Part shown: piece by piece, positions 1 to 8,653 of the stretch
Position numbering within the stretch: position 1 is the first letter of the stretch
Layout: each line of letters opens with the position of its first letter
From: Lachnospiraceae bacterium
GTDB taxonomy: Bacteria; Bacillota; Clostridia; Lachnospirales; Lachnospiraceae
Assembly (NCBI GenBank): GCA_022776445.1
Contig: JALFHZ010000122.1
Location: forward strand, 1-64,000
DNA: 64,000 nucleotides
Direction: 5' to 3'
Position numbers and translations under genes: made by a program
Notes under the pieces: model-generated
The model's database searches: none
The model's input: the letters and a program-made list of their open reading frames with translations, nothing else
What the model was told of the DNA's origin: nothing

Positions 1-887
1 TCATCTGAGTAATAAACCCACTTCTTCTGGCTGACGAATGCAATTACCGTAAAGGTACATACGATAATGAACAGAACCCATGCCTGTGCACTTGCCATAC
101 CCATCTTATGACGCAGGAATGCATTGTTGTAAATCAGCATGGAGATCAGCGTCGTTGCGCCGTTCGGTCCGCCCTTGGTTACCAGGGAAGGAGCATTGAA
201 TTCCTGGAATGCCTGACAAAGCTGTGTGATCAGGTTATAGAAAATAACCGGTGTAATGATCGGCACAGTAATGTGGAAGAACTGAACCCATTTGCCTGCA
301 CCATCAATCGATGCTGCCTCGTAAAGATCCTGAGATACGCCCTTCAGTGCTGCCAGGAAAATAACCATTGCGGAACCAAACTGCCATACACGAAGCAGAA
401 TGATTACGAACAATGCACCGTTTGCGCTTGCCATCCAGTTAATCTTTTCACCGCCAAACATGGTGATAACCGTGTTGATCAGACCATCTGTGTTAAATAC
501 TGCTCTCCACAGAATTGCGATTGCGATGGAACCGCCCAGGATAGACGGGATATAATAAGCTGTACGGAAGAAGTTTACTCCCTTCAGCTTAAAGTTCAGA
601 ATATACGCGATGAACAGCGCAAACGCCAGTTTCATCGGCACATCGAAAATCGCATATTTAAAGGTTACTAAAAATGCCCGTACAATGTCTTCATCAGTAA
701 AAATTTTCTGGTAGTTCATAATACCGGTCTTCGTAATGCCTGTAAACAGGTCATAGTTGGTGAAGCTGTAATACAGGGATGATGCGAATGGATATACTTT
801 GAACAGTAAAAATCCGATCAGCCACGGTATTACAAAAAAGAACCCGATATTTTCAGCCACTACCTTACTGAAGCTCTTTTTCTGCAT
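1..887 (-). CDS. ABC sugar transporter permease, MalF/UgpA type (3' end cut by window edge)
   Basis: Inner-membrane permease of a carbohydrate uptake ABC transporter, the part that forms the channel with a second permease. Translated from the ATG at 887 (good AGGAGG 7 bases upstream) it runs 295 codons to the window edge without a stop. Several hydrophobic segments are visible, beginning NIGFFFVIPWLIGFLLF, and the cytoplasmic EAA loop reads EAASIDGAGKW, the contact to the ATPase in this family. Family members are about 295-300 residues long, so only a few C-terminal residues are missing. It lies 21 bases after a small unknown gene and downstream of the lipoprotein gene, all on the minus strand, so it is the third gene of the operon; the partner permease is expected just beyond position 1. 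Confidence 0.9.
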   Translation of the reverse strand, partial: MQKKSFSKVVAENIGFFFVIPWLIGFLLFKVYPFASSLYYSFTNYDLFTGITKTGIMNYQKIFTDEDIVRAFLVTFKYAIFDVPMKLAFALFIAYILNFKLKGVNFFRTAYYIPSILGGSIAIAILWRAVFNTDGLINTVITMFGGEKINWMASANGALFVIILLRVWQFGSAMVIFLAALKGVSQDLYEAASIDGAGKWVQFFHITVPIITPVIFYNLITQLCQAFQEFNAPSLVTKGGPNGATTLISMLIYNNAFLRHKMGMASAQAWVLFIIVCTFTVIAFVSQKKWVYYSD

Positions 888-908
888 ACGGTTACCTCCT
901 GCTTTCTT

Positions 909-1247
909 TTATTTGTTTAACTCATCCATCAGCTCCGCATACTTCTCCGGCAGGATCGCACGCTCCCCACAGGCCCTGCCGATTACATATGCCAGCTGAT
1001 GTCTCATCGCCTCGTCCGGAAAAGCTTCCTGGCATCCCTTTTCCGCACAAAGACGTCTGATTCTCTGTAATTCGCCCTTTAAAATATTGCACAGAGCGAT
1101 GTAATGCTCGAATATCTCTTCTGACATTTCTCCGATCGTATCCACAAGAAGTACCAGCTGCCCGGCATCCAGTTCTCCCTGAGAACGGAACCACGCTACG
1201 ATATCCGCGTAATTTGCCTTGTCTTTCACACTTTCTCTAACATCCAT
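909..1247 (-). CDS. small helical protein of unknown function inside a sugar ABC operon
   Basis: 112-residue soluble, probably all-helical protein that I do not recognise. The ATG at 1247 is chosen because GAGGA lies 6 bases upstream; a longer TTG start at 1274 would fall within the preceding hairpin. No signal peptide or membrane segment is visible. It is rich in charged residues and contains three cysteines (near residues 60, 70 and 99). It sits between the substrate-binding lipoprotein gene (ending at 1339) and the permease gene (starting at 887), where normally nothing lies, so co-expression with the transporter is likely. A role as an accessory or regulatory subunit would be a guess. Confidence 0.65.
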   Translation of the reverse strand: MDVRESVKDKANYADIVAWFRSQGELDAGQLVLLVDTIGEMSEEIFEHYIALCNILKGELQRIRRLCAEKGCQEAFPDEAMRHQLAYVIGRACGERAILPEKYAELMDELNK

Positions 1248-1263
1248 ATGTTTATCCTCTATA

Positions 1264-1294
1264 GAAGCCGCCAAAGAATGGGTTTGGCGGCTTC
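1264..1294 (-). promoter_or_regulatory. intercistronic stem-loop after the lipoprotein gene
   Basis: Perfect 12-bp stem (1264-1275 with 1283-1294) with a 7-base loop, GC-rich in its centre. On the minus strand it follows the lipoprotein stop codon by about 45 bases and has no U-run after it, so it is more likely an RNA-stabilising or partial-attenuation hairpin than a full terminator. Such hairpins raise the level of the binding protein over the permeases in other sugar operons. Confidence 0.7.
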
Positions 1295-1338
1295 AAGCTG
1301 TTCTACGATGTCAATGATATAAGTGATTCTGAATTGGA

Positions 1339-2697
1339 TTAGTTGCCCATGCACTCATTCACGCCGTCCATCAGATCAGCTGCTGCTTTCGCGCTGTCGA
1401 TGTCACCTGCGCTCAGTTTACCGAATACTTTGTAGTAAACGCCATCCGGGTTAGCCTTCAGGTCATTGTGCTCAAACTTGGTGTCCAGTGCAAACGGAGC
1501 ATAAGCCAGAACCTTTGCGTTGGCTTCTTTCACCAGAGCATTGCCCAGCCCCTTCTCGTTCAGGAGCTTAACAGCTGCTGCGGAACACGGAATACCACGC
1601 TCGGTAGCACTGATTTCGATACCCTCATCCTCGTTTAACAGGAAGTTGATCAGCATAGCTGCTTCCTTCGGATGAGCAGAAGTTGCGGATACAGCCAGTC
1701 CCATGGAAATCTTGGTGAAGCCGCCCTTGTTCGGTCCAAGGTCGATGAACTCACCGATTACAAATTCCTGACCCGGCTTGTTGGTGGACTCCACGATAGC
1801 CTTCTCGAACTTGCTTGCAGAAGAATCCCACTCATAAATACCAGCGTACTTACCATCGATCCATTTTGCGTTCTTGTCCAGAGAGTCAGCCATATCACCC
1901 TGCAGGGTTGCGATGGTCGGGATTACATGAGCCTCTTCCAGCTTGCAGATGAAATCCATACCTTCCTGAATCTCTTCAGCGGTGTACTGGATCTCGCCGT
2001 CAGCTACCCATGGCTTGTTGTACATCTCTTCCAGATAGTATACCAGGAAGATCATGCGATCGTACTCACCAAGTGCCAGCGGATAATAATCCTCGTTATA
2101 AGCCTTGAATGCCTCACCTGCTGCCAGCAGAGAATCGGTATCGGTCGGGATTGCACATCCTACCTCATCAAAGGTGGTCTTGTTCCAGTAGAACAGACGT
2201 CCGGTCAGTGCTACCGGCACTGCCATCAGTTTGCCGTCTGCCTTGCACAGCTCCAGAGCTGACTCCGGGAACTGGGTCAGATCCAGAACATCGGAATAAT
2301 CCTCAAGGTTTGCAAAGTTGGTTCCATTGTTGGAGTAAGCTTCAATCCAGTTCCAGTTGATCTGCATCACATCTGCTGCGTTGCCGCCCAGAATATTCAG
2401 AGACTGTTTCTCTTCCCATCCGGACCATGCACCGTACTCAGGAGTCACGCTGATGTTCGGATACTTCTCCATAAATGCAGCAATCGCTTTCTCGGTTGCC
2501 TCATGTCTGGAATCTCCGCCCCACCAGGAAAACACCAGTTCAACCTTGCCGTCTGCGCTGCTGTCTGCTGCTGCATTGTCCGCACTCTTATCAGCTGCTG
2601 CCGGTGCTTCCGTCTTGCCGCCTCCACACGCGGTCAGAGACAGTGCAGTAACTGCTGCCATGGTCAATGCTGCTGCTTTTTTCATGCTTCTTCTCAT
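1339..2697 (-). CDS. sugar ABC transporter substrate-binding lipoprotein (SBP_bac_1 type)
   Basis: Extracytoplasmic solute-binding lipoprotein, 452 residues, the usual length for this family. The N-terminus has a lysine/arginine start, a hydrophobic core and a lipobox LTACGGG (Cys 24), followed by an Ala/Asp/Ser-rich linker before the folded domain. The mature part begins VELVFSWWGGDSRHEATEKA, typical of oligosaccharide-binding proteins of this class. The ATG at 2697 has GGGAG nine bases upstream; an internal ATG four codons later has a weaker site. First gene of the minus-strand operon, preceded by a consensus promoter and a LacI-type operator. The divergent GH105 gene suggests that the ligand is a pectin-derived oligosaccharide; this is inference. 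Confidence 0.93.
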   Translation of the reverse strand: MRRSMKKAAALTMAAVTALSLTACGGGKTEAPAAADKSADNAAADSSADGKVELVFSWWGGDSRHEATEKAIAAFMEKYPNISVTPEYGAWSGWEEKQSLNILGGNAADVMQINWNWIEAYSNNGTNFANLEDYSDVLDLTQFPESALELCKADGKLMAVPVALTGRLFYWNKTTFDEVGCAIPTDTDSLLAAGEAFKAYNEDYYPLALGEYDRMIFLVYYLEEMYNKPWVADGEIQYTAEEIQEGMDFICKLEEAHVIPTIATLQGDMADSLDKNAKWIDGKYAGIYEWDSSASKFEKAIVESTNKPGQEFVIGEFIDLGPNKGGFTKISMGLAVSATSAHPKEAAMLINFLLNEDEGIEISATERGIPCSAAAVKLLNEKGLGNALVKEANAKVLAYAPFALDTKFEHNDLKANPDGVYYKVFGKLSAGDIDSAKAAADLMDGVNECMGN

Positions 2698-2776
2698 AAG
2701 ATTCTTCTCCCTTTCTTATATTTTTCATTGAAAAGCATCTTCTCACCTGCTTCACTGCCGACGCCGACCCATGCGG

Positions 2777-2799
2777 TTACGTTTGCAAAGGTTTGCAAG
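2777..2799. promoter_or_regulatory. LacI-type operator candidate in the leader of the lipoprotein gene
   Basis: The stretch contains two copies of GTTTGCAA separated by two bases, one of them following ACG, which resembles LacI/GalR-family half-sites with a CG centre. It lies about 90 bases downstream of the predicted transcription start of the lipoprotein operon. It shares the words TTTGCAAA / CAAACG with the site at 3009-3022 in front of the hydrolase, as expected for one regulator acting on both. Confidence 0.45.
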
Positions 2800-2891
2800 T
2801 GAATCTTAAAAAATTATGCATTTCTGCTATTTGTAAGTAGTTACATTTCGTTCATTTCAAGCAGTCATGCATCATTTTTGCTGATGGTTTA

Positions 2892-2920
2892 ATGATAACA
2901 CCGTTCATGTTGTATGTCAA
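2892..2920 (-). promoter_or_regulatory. sigma-A promoter of the lipoprotein/permease operon
   Basis: On the minus strand: -35 TTGACA (2915-2920), spacer 17, -10 TATCAT (2892-2897), with TG one base before the -10 (extended -10). The predicted start is near 2885, giving a leader of about 190 bases before the lipoprotein ATG. Confidence 0.75.
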
Positions 2921-2992
2921 TTAGTCAATATGCTTACTTTGTCAAAAAATTTTTGTATATATTATCCAATTCTTTTCCAGTTCATTTCGTGG

Positions 2993-3022
2993 TACTATGT
3001 AAGTACGTTGCAAACGTTTGAA
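2993..3022 (+). promoter_or_regulatory. extended -10 promoter and LacI-type operator of the GH105 gene
   Basis: TGG followed by TACTAT (2993-2998) is a reasonable extended -10; the -35 is poor. CAAACGTTTG at 3011-3020 is a perfect 10-bp palindrome with a central CG, flanked by TTG and AA, the form of LacI-family operators. It would lie around the transcription start, a normal place for repression. It is not a good CcpA cre match (three mismatches to the consensus), so a specific sugar repressor is more likely. Confidence 0.55.
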
Positions 3023-3047
3023 TTTCGACAATTTATAGAAGGAGCCG

Positions 3048-4190
3048 ATGGAAAACATGAAAATTTTAGACCGTTACATCGATCAGCTTTTGGAAAAGAG
3101 CAGCCCGCAGATGCCTGTCTGGAACATTGAAAAAATCAAGCAGGGGGCAAAGCCATCCTGGAACTACATGGACGGATGCATGATCAAAGCTATCCTGGAA
3201 CTGTATCATATTACAAAGAAGGAGGCTTATCTTACATTCGCCGACAATTTCATTGACTACTTTGTAGAAGAAGACGGCTCCATCAAATCTTACGATCCCG
3301 CTGAGCACAACCTGGACAATGTCAATGCAGGCAAGACCCTGTTTGATCTGTACGAGCTGACCGGCAAGGAGAAATACCGCAGGGCAATCGACACCGTATA
3401 CAGCCAGCTGAAGACCCAGCCCCGTACTTCCACCGGCAACTTCTGGCACAAGAAGATCTACCCGAACCAGATCTGGCTGGACGGAATGTACATGGCTCAG
3501 CCGTTCTATATGCAATATGAAGTTACCTTTAACCACGGCAAGAACTGCCTGGACAGCTACAACCAGTTCCTGAATGTGTACAACCTGATGCGGGACCTGC
3601 GCAACGGTCTGTACTATCACGCTTACGATGACTCCCGCGAGATGTTCTGGTGCGATAAGGTGACCGGACTTTCCGACAACTTCTGGCTGCGTGCACTGGG
3701 CTGGTATGCCATGGCTCTGATCGATACCATGGATGTCATGCCGGACGAGACGCTAGCGGCAGAGAAGAAAGAGCTGAACCGCATTTACAAAGAACTGATT
3801 GACGCGATGCTTCCTTATCAGGATGCAGAGACCGGCATGTGGTATCAGGTAGTCAACCGCGGCGGTATCAAACCGAACTACCTGGAGACCTCCGGTTCCG
3901 CCATCTTCGCTTATGCGATCATGAAGAGCGTACGCCTCGGTTTCCTGGATGAATCCTATTTCCAGTATGGCCGCAGGGCATTTGACGGCATCTGCAGGAC
4001 ATATCTGTCCGAAGAGAACGGCGAGCTGCAGCTGGGCGGCATCTGCCTGGTAGCCGGTCTCGGCAACAAAGAAATGCGTGAAGGAACCTTTGACTACTAT
4101 ATGCGGGAACCGATCGTGAAGAATGAAGCCAAGGGTGTGGCTCCGCTGATTCTCGCTTATATCGAAATCCTGTTCCGAGGGGAAGAATAA
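3048..4190 (+). CDS. glycoside hydrolase family 88/105, unsaturated rhamnogalacturonyl hydrolase type
   Basis: Cytoplasmic hydrolase that removes the unsaturated galacturonyl residue from the non-reducing end of rhamnogalacturonan fragments made by lyases (YteR/YesR family). 380 residues, full family length, no signal peptide. The (alpha/alpha)6-barrel motifs are visible: NIEKIKQGAKPSWNYMDG near the N-terminus, HNLDNVNAGKTLFDLYELTG, the catalytic-Asp segment IWLDGMYMAQPF (Asp 145, matching the essential Asp 143 of YteR), LRALGWYAMALIDTMD and ETSGSAIFAYAIMKSV. The ATG at 3048 is preceded by AAGGAG with a tight 3-base spacer; the ATG at 3057 is an alternative. It is divergent from a sugar ABC operon and shares LacI-type operator words with it, so the pair probably imports and digests pectic oligosaccharides. 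Confidence 0.9.
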   Translation: MENMKILDRYIDQLLEKSSPQMPVWNIEKIKQGAKPSWNYMDGCMIKAILELYHITKKEAYLTFADNFIDYFVEEDGSIKSYDPAEHNLDNVNAGKTLFDLYELTGKEKYRRAIDTVYSQLKTQPRTSTGNFWHKKIYPNQIWLDGMYMAQPFYMQYEVTFNHGKNCLDSYNQFLNVYNLMRDLRNGLYYHAYDDSREMFWCDKVTGLSDNFWLRALGWYAMALIDTMDVMPDETLAAEKKELNRIYKELIDAMLPYQDAETGMWYQVVNRGGIKPNYLETSGSAIFAYAIMKSVRLGFLDESYFQYGRRAFDGICRTYLSEENGELQLGGICLVAGLGNKEMREGTFDYYMREPIVKNEAKGVAPLILAYIEILFRGEE

Positions 4191-4193
4191 AAT

Positions 4194-4226
4194 AAAGCTG
4201 GCGCGTACTGCGTCAGCTTTTTATTT
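4194..4226. terminator. bidirectional rho-independent terminator
   Basis: Stem AAAGCTGGCGC (4194-4204) with GCGTCAGCTTT (4210-4220), 5-base loop, one G-T pair, then TTTTATTTT on the plus strand and TTTATTTTATT on the minus strand. It separates the convergent GH105 gene and the MmpL/coiled-coil operon. Confidence 0.85.
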
Positions 4227-4237
4227 TATCTCTGTAT

Positions 4238-6409
4238 TCACCGGAAAATCGAGCAGATTGCATCCCAGATTTTCTTAAAAATCAATCCGATCCGGTGGAA
4301 CACATTGCCTTCCGGATAATAATTCTCATCCACCTCCGCCGAAGCTGCCTCGTCATCCTTCGTGATTTCTTTCGTTCTGACAATGATCTGCATGCTGCGC
4401 GGAGACGGGTTCTTCTGAGAAGTCAAAGAAACCGGTTTTGCATCCAGGTCCATATTCAGGATCGTCGTATGATCCTCGCTGAACTCATCCCACTTGTCAT
4501 CCATCGTACGGAGAATCGTATCTTTGGCATTCTTCAGAACGTCGGTCTGATCCAGACCTTCACCTGCGTGATCCAGCACATCCGCCAGACCGTTCAGCGT
4601 TGCTCTGGTTCCTTCATTCAAATTCCCGCCCGCTGACTGCATCTGATGTTCCAGTGTCCGGAAGAAAGAGCTTAAGGATCCGACTCCCGCTGCTGCCCGG
4701 TCCGTCATGACCCCCAGGTCCTCCAGCGTCTGAATCGCCTCCGGATGATGGCGTTCCAGCGTCTGGTTCAGATCATCAATATCCGTGCAGATATCTTCCG
4801 CCGCATCGCTGATCCTGGCCAGATTGTGAAACAGGTCGCTGGTCTCGGAAAGTGTCTCATCCATTTTTCCTTCCTGACTTTTCACTGCTGCCAGTACCTG
4901 CTCTGTCAGCTGCACCAATGCCGCCGCATCCTGAAGAAGTCCGCGGTTGCCGGTCATGCCGGAAGCCGCTCCCATCATTTCCCCCAGTGCCGGTTTTACC
5001 TCATCCGGAATCGTCCAACACGACTTCGTCGCACGGTCATCGATCAGTTCCACATCATCTTCCAGAGCCAGAAGCAAATCCTCGATCTCCTCCGGATCAT
5101 AGTCCGTATCCAGATCCAGGTCATTTAACAGTGCCGTCTGCTCTTCCAGGCTGGCTCCGGCTGCCTGAAGCCGCATCATTGCAGCAGTAAAATCTTTCAC
5201 GGACTGATCCAGCTCCCCCTGAGATATCATCGCCTGTTTCAGATCCTGCTCCGTCTTCGCAAGAATCTGCGCCAGTGCCTGCGACGCCCCCTCCATCTGC
5301 GGGCTGCGCAGCATCTGCCGCAAATCATCCGCATCATACTCCAGATTGCGCATCGTTTCCTTCAAGTCTTCCAGCTTCGGTTCCAGCTTATTGACGTCAG
5401 ATACCATTTCATTGATATCACCGCGGATTGCATTCAGGGCATTCTGTGCCTGATCGGTATGTTCCCGGAACGGCCGCAGAGAATCCGCCAGCGCATCCAG
5501 ATCTTCCAGAGCCTGATCTGCTTCGGCATATACGGAATCTTTGCCGGAATGAATGATCTCCCGGGCCTGATCGAGCCCGCGCAGGCCATTTGCCGTATCC
5601 GCAATCCCGCTCTGCATCTGATCCAGCGTATCAAACAGCACATCCATACTGTCACTGACCGCATTTTTGGAATCCTCCAAGGTATCCTTTGCATCCCGCA
5701 GATCCTCCACCTGCTCCAGCTGACTCAGTGTCAGCGGCACCATCAGGAAGAACAGGCCGCTGAATTCAAAATCATCGCTTCCGATCGCGATGGTGTAATG
5801 GCACTCTTCTCCCGGCAAAGCAAAGAACACAACGGCACTGATATTGCCGACTGTCTGCACCTGAGCGCCCTCCGCGCGAAGACTCAGCACTTCATCCCTG
5901 TCCACCATCGTCGTCATCGTCAGCGCCATATTGTTGCGGTAAAAATCAGAAACATTCCGGTTCGGCACCAGATCCGCCTGAATTTCCACCAGGCCGCTCT
6001 TTCCTGCCAGCTGGTCCGCCGGAGTCTCCACTCCGTTCAGGAGATAGCTCACCTCAATATCCCACGGAAGCTCTTCTTTCCGGGTCTGCGTCGTCCCTTC
6101 AAAATAGAACGCGCCGTCCTCCTTTTTCACCGGAAAGCTGTAGCCTCCGTCTTCCCTCACCGCCGGCTCTGCCTTCGTGGACAGATTTGCAACCTTTTCG
6201 TATGTACCATAATCGGTGATTTCTCCGTCTTCCCTCACCTCATACCGTTTCACTACGCTGCTTTCCGCAATTGCTCCATCGCCGTCCAGCGTAATATACA
6301 GGGTCTCATCGCAGACCGGAGGCAGCGTCCCGGCATACCCTGTCATCCAGCCGGTACCGGTCAGAATTCCGGCAAGCACTGCCGCTGTCATCTGTTTTGT
6401 CCGTTTCAT
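4238..6409 (-). CDS. secreted coiled-coil partner protein of an MmpL transporter
   Basis: 723-residue exported protein, unrecognised at family level. An N-terminal signal peptide is clear (KRTK, then AAVLAGILTGTGWMTGYAG, cleavage near residue 26). A beta-rich region (about 27-235) is followed by a long acidic helical/coiled-coil region (about 240-650) with heptad-like Leu/Ile spacing and many Asp/Glu and Gln residues, reminiscent of the YhgE/Pip or periplasmic-adaptor architecture. The short C-terminus ends in an amphipathic segment, GLIFKKIWDAICSIF. The start codon overlaps the stop of the MmpL-type gene in ATGA, with GGAGAG upstream, so translation is coupled; the products probably form a cell-envelope export complex. 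What is exported cannot be read from the sequence. Confidence 0.75.
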   Translation of the reverse strand: MKRTKQMTAAVLAGILTGTGWMTGYAGTLPPVCDETLYITLDGDGAIAESSVVKRYEVREDGEITDYGTYEKVANLSTKAEPAVREDGGYSFPVKKEDGAFYFEGTTQTRKEELPWDIEVSYLLNGVETPADQLAGKSGLVEIQADLVPNRNVSDFYRNNMALTMTTMVDRDEVLSLRAEGAQVQTVGNISAVVFFALPGEECHYTIAIGSDDFEFSGLFFLMVPLTLSQLEQVEDLRDAKDTLEDSKNAVSDSMDVLFDTLDQMQSGIADTANGLRGLDQAREIIHSGKDSVYAEADQALEDLDALADSLRPFREHTDQAQNALNAIRGDINEMVSDVNKLEPKLEDLKETMRNLEYDADDLRQMLRSPQMEGASQALAQILAKTEQDLKQAMISQGELDQSVKDFTAAMMRLQAAGASLEEQTALLNDLDLDTDYDPEEIEDLLLALEDDVELIDDRATKSCWTIPDEVKPALGEMMGAASGMTGNRGLLQDAAALVQLTEQVLAAVKSQEGKMDETLSETSDLFHNLARISDAAEDICTDIDDLNQTLERHHPEAIQTLEDLGVMTDRAAAGVGSLSSFFRTLEHQMQSAGGNLNEGTRATLNGLADVLDHAGEGLDQTDVLKNAKDTILRTMDDKWDEFSEDHTTILNMDLDAKPVSLTSQKNPSPRSMQIIVRTKEITKDDEAASAEVDENYYPEGNVFHRIGLIFKKIWDAICSIFR

Positions 6410-8502
6410 GCTGTTTTCTCTCCTTTCTTCTGCCGTTTCTGAATCGGCTTGTCGAATGCACTCAGCAGGGCAGGCAGCAGGGAAAGCACCAGCACCATGC
6501 TGAGTATGGCTCCGCGTCCGACCAGACGCCCCACCTGGGAAATCGCCTGAATCGTGGACGTAACATACAACAGATATCCCACTACTGTCAGAATTCCGCC
6601 GGAAGTCAGAATCGAGAGGATGCTCTTTGTAATCGCCCTCAGCTGCGCTTCCTTCCGGTCATACTGTCTGCGGAAGCTCAGGTAATTGTTTGTCATCAGG
6701 ATCGAATAATCGATGGTCGCTCCCAGCTGCAGACAGCTCACGATGATATAGCCAATGTAGATCATATTGTCTCCCAAGATATACGGGAGGGTCATGTTCA
6801 AATAGATCGCAACCTCTATCGGAATGATCACAAGGATCGGCACCAGTACAGAATGAAACGTGAGCATCACCACAAGAGCCACACCGAGAAGAGACAGGAT
6901 CGATACTTTATTATAATCATCCGTTAAAATATCACGGATATCCATGGTCGTCGATGTCATACCGATCATGCAGGCATCTTCCGGATAATACTGCCGGATC
7001 ACCTGTCCCAGCCGCTCACTGCAGGCGAACGCATAATCACTCTCCTGCTCGGTATCCACAGATATCATAATCCGTGCATACCGCTCCGTCCGGAGCTGCT
7101 CCCGGAGCTTCTGCGGCAGGAAGCTCTCCGGAATACCTGCCGGAAGCGTTCCTGACATGGACAATGCATAATTGACAAAACCCAGATCCTCCAGTGCTTC
7201 AGTCAGGTTCCGTTCCTGCACCACAGAGCCGTTCGGCACCATGGCAATCACCAGATTGGACTTGCCAAACACACGGTCAATCTCCTTCGTGTCCTCATAG
7301 ACCCGCGTGCCCGGACAGGCACCGATCGCGTTATCCCCGTACAGGAAATGGTTCATCCCCTGTCCGAAGTAACAGGGAACCGCCACTGCAATCGCAAACA
7401 CAAACACCACATGACGAATCCGGTACATCAGCTTCGCCAGACCGTCGAAGGAAGGAAGCAGCGGACGATGCGCTGTCTTCGCGATCTTATCATCGAACTG
7501 AAGTATCAGCGTCGGCATCAGAAACAGCACTGCCGCAAGGCTGCAGAGTATTCCCTTTGTCAGTACGAACCCGACATCCTTACCAATGGTAAACCGCATA
7601 AAAGCAATCACGAGAAATCCTACAATTGTCGTCGCTCCGCTGGCAAGAATGGAACTGCAGGCCTCCTTCAGCGCTGCTTCCATAGCCAGATGGCGTTCCA
7701 TCCCCTGACTTTTATAACTGTTGAACGTATGCAGCAGGAAAATGGAATAGTCCATGGACACTGCCAGCTGCAGGATCGCTGCTGTGGAAAACGTAAAGAA
7801 GGAAATCCTTCCAAATATGATGTTGGATCCCATATTCAGAACGATTGCCACAACCATTACAAGAATAAACAATACCGGTTCCATCCAGGAAGTCGTGGTC
7901 AGCGTCAGAATCAGCAGGATAATCACCAGCGCCAGCCCGATGGCAATGGTGATTTCCCGGGTGATGGACACTTCCCTCTCCTTGCCGGACACCGCACTTC
8001 CTGCAAAGCATCCCCGATCCTTCCCGACAATCTCATAGATCTTATCAATGGCCTGATGCGTGGATTTATCCGAATCTCCGTCCTCAAAAATGATCTCAAA
8101 TACCGCATTGCCGTCTTTATAAAACTCATCAGTCAGGTCATTGGTCAAAAATGCATCGCCCATATAAACGTCGGTCGCCAGATCTGCTCCAATCACAAGG
8201 TCCACACCGTCTACTTCTGAAATCTGCCTGCGGATCGCCTTCACTTCCTGAAGTGACACGTCCTTCACCATCACACGCGCCGTTCCGGGATAGCCAAACT
8301 CCGCTTCCATTACGTCCAGTGCCTGTTTGGTCGGTGCAAAATCCGGCAGATATTTGCTCAGATCATAATTGACTCCCACAAACGGAAAACAAACGGCACA
8401 CACAATTGTCAAAATCAGAAAAATCCGTTCGATATGCTTTCCCTTGCTGACAATCTGATGAACCACCCGGTCAAACAGACGTTTATCCCCTATCTTTTTC
8501 AT
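6406..8502 (-). CDS. MMPL/RND-family membrane transporter
   Basis: Multi-spanning exporter of the RND superfamily (MmpL/YdfJ-like), 698 residues. Two internally similar halves are visible, each with an extracytoplasmic domain after the first membrane segment and a cluster of five membrane segments; the first cluster contains ITIAIGLALVIILLILTLTT and the second ISILTSGGILTVVGYLL. The first half has the conserved SMDYSIFLLHTF and the second ATIDYSILMTNNYL, the RND membrane-core motifs with the proton-relay aspartates. The ATG at 8502 is preferred over a GTG two codons upstream because AGGTGG lies 7 bases before it. First gene of a two-gene operon, divergent from a TetR gene that probably represses it. 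Confidence 0.9.
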   Translation of the reverse strand: MKKIGDKRLFDRVVHQIVSKGKHIERIFLILTIVCAVCFPFVGVNYDLSKYLPDFAPTKQALDVMEAEFGYPGTARVMVKDVSLQEVKAIRRQISEVDGVDLVIGADLATDVYMGDAFLTNDLTDEFYKDGNAVFEIIFEDGDSDKSTHQAIDKIYEIVGKDRGCFAGSAVSGKEREVSITREITIAIGLALVIILLILTLTTTSWMEPVLFILVMVVAIVLNMGSNIIFGRISFFTFSTAAILQLAVSMDYSIFLLHTFNSYKSQGMERHLAMEAALKEACSSILASGATTIVGFLVIAFMRFTIGKDVGFVLTKGILCSLAAVLFLMPTLILQFDDKIAKTAHRPLLPSFDGLAKLMYRIRHVVFVFAIAVAVPCYFGQGMNHFLYGDNAIGACPGTRVYEDTKEIDRVFGKSNLVIAMVPNGSVVQERNLTEALEDLGFVNYALSMSGTLPAGIPESFLPQKLREQLRTERYARIMISVDTEQESDYAFACSERLGQVIRQYYPEDACMIGMTSTTMDIRDILTDDYNKVSILSLLGVALVVMLTFHSVLVPILVIIPIEVAIYLNMTLPYILGDNMIYIGYIIVSCLQLGATIDYSILMTNNYLSFRRQYDRKEAQLRAITKSILSILTSGGILTVVGYLLYVTSTIQAISQVGRLVGRGAILSMVLVLSLLPALLSAFDKPIQKRQKKGEKTA

Positions 8503-8552
8503 ATACACACCACCTATTAAAGGACATATTATTGATTTTTCAACGTTTGTAT

Positions 8553-8581
8553 ATTATAATACATATGTTGATACCCTTCAA
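8553..8581 (-). promoter_or_regulatory. sigma-A promoter of the MmpL operon
   Basis: Minus strand: -35 TTGAAG (8576-8581), spacer 17, perfect -10 TATAAT (8553-8558). The palindrome at 8587-8605 begins six bases upstream of the -35. Confidence 0.75.
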
Positions 8582-8586
8582 TAATC

Positions 8587-8605
8587 AATCACTTTCCAAG
8601 TGATT
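8587..8605. promoter_or_regulatory. palindrome, candidate TetR operator
   Basis: AATCACTT (8587-8594), three bases, AAGTGATT (8598-8605): perfect 8-bp arms. It lies between the divergent tetR and MmpL genes, directly upstream of the MmpL promoter -35 and just before a TTGACA hexamer (8611-8616) facing tetR, a typical place for a TetR-family site controlling both directions. Confidence 0.6.
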
Positions 8606-8653
8606 AGTTGTTGACAGATCACACTATATTTGTTCATTTACAGGAGGATTTTT

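Noticed and set aside
3009-3022. CcpA cre site
   Set aside because: Three mismatches in the fixed positions of the cre consensus; a dedicated LacI-family operator is the better explanation.
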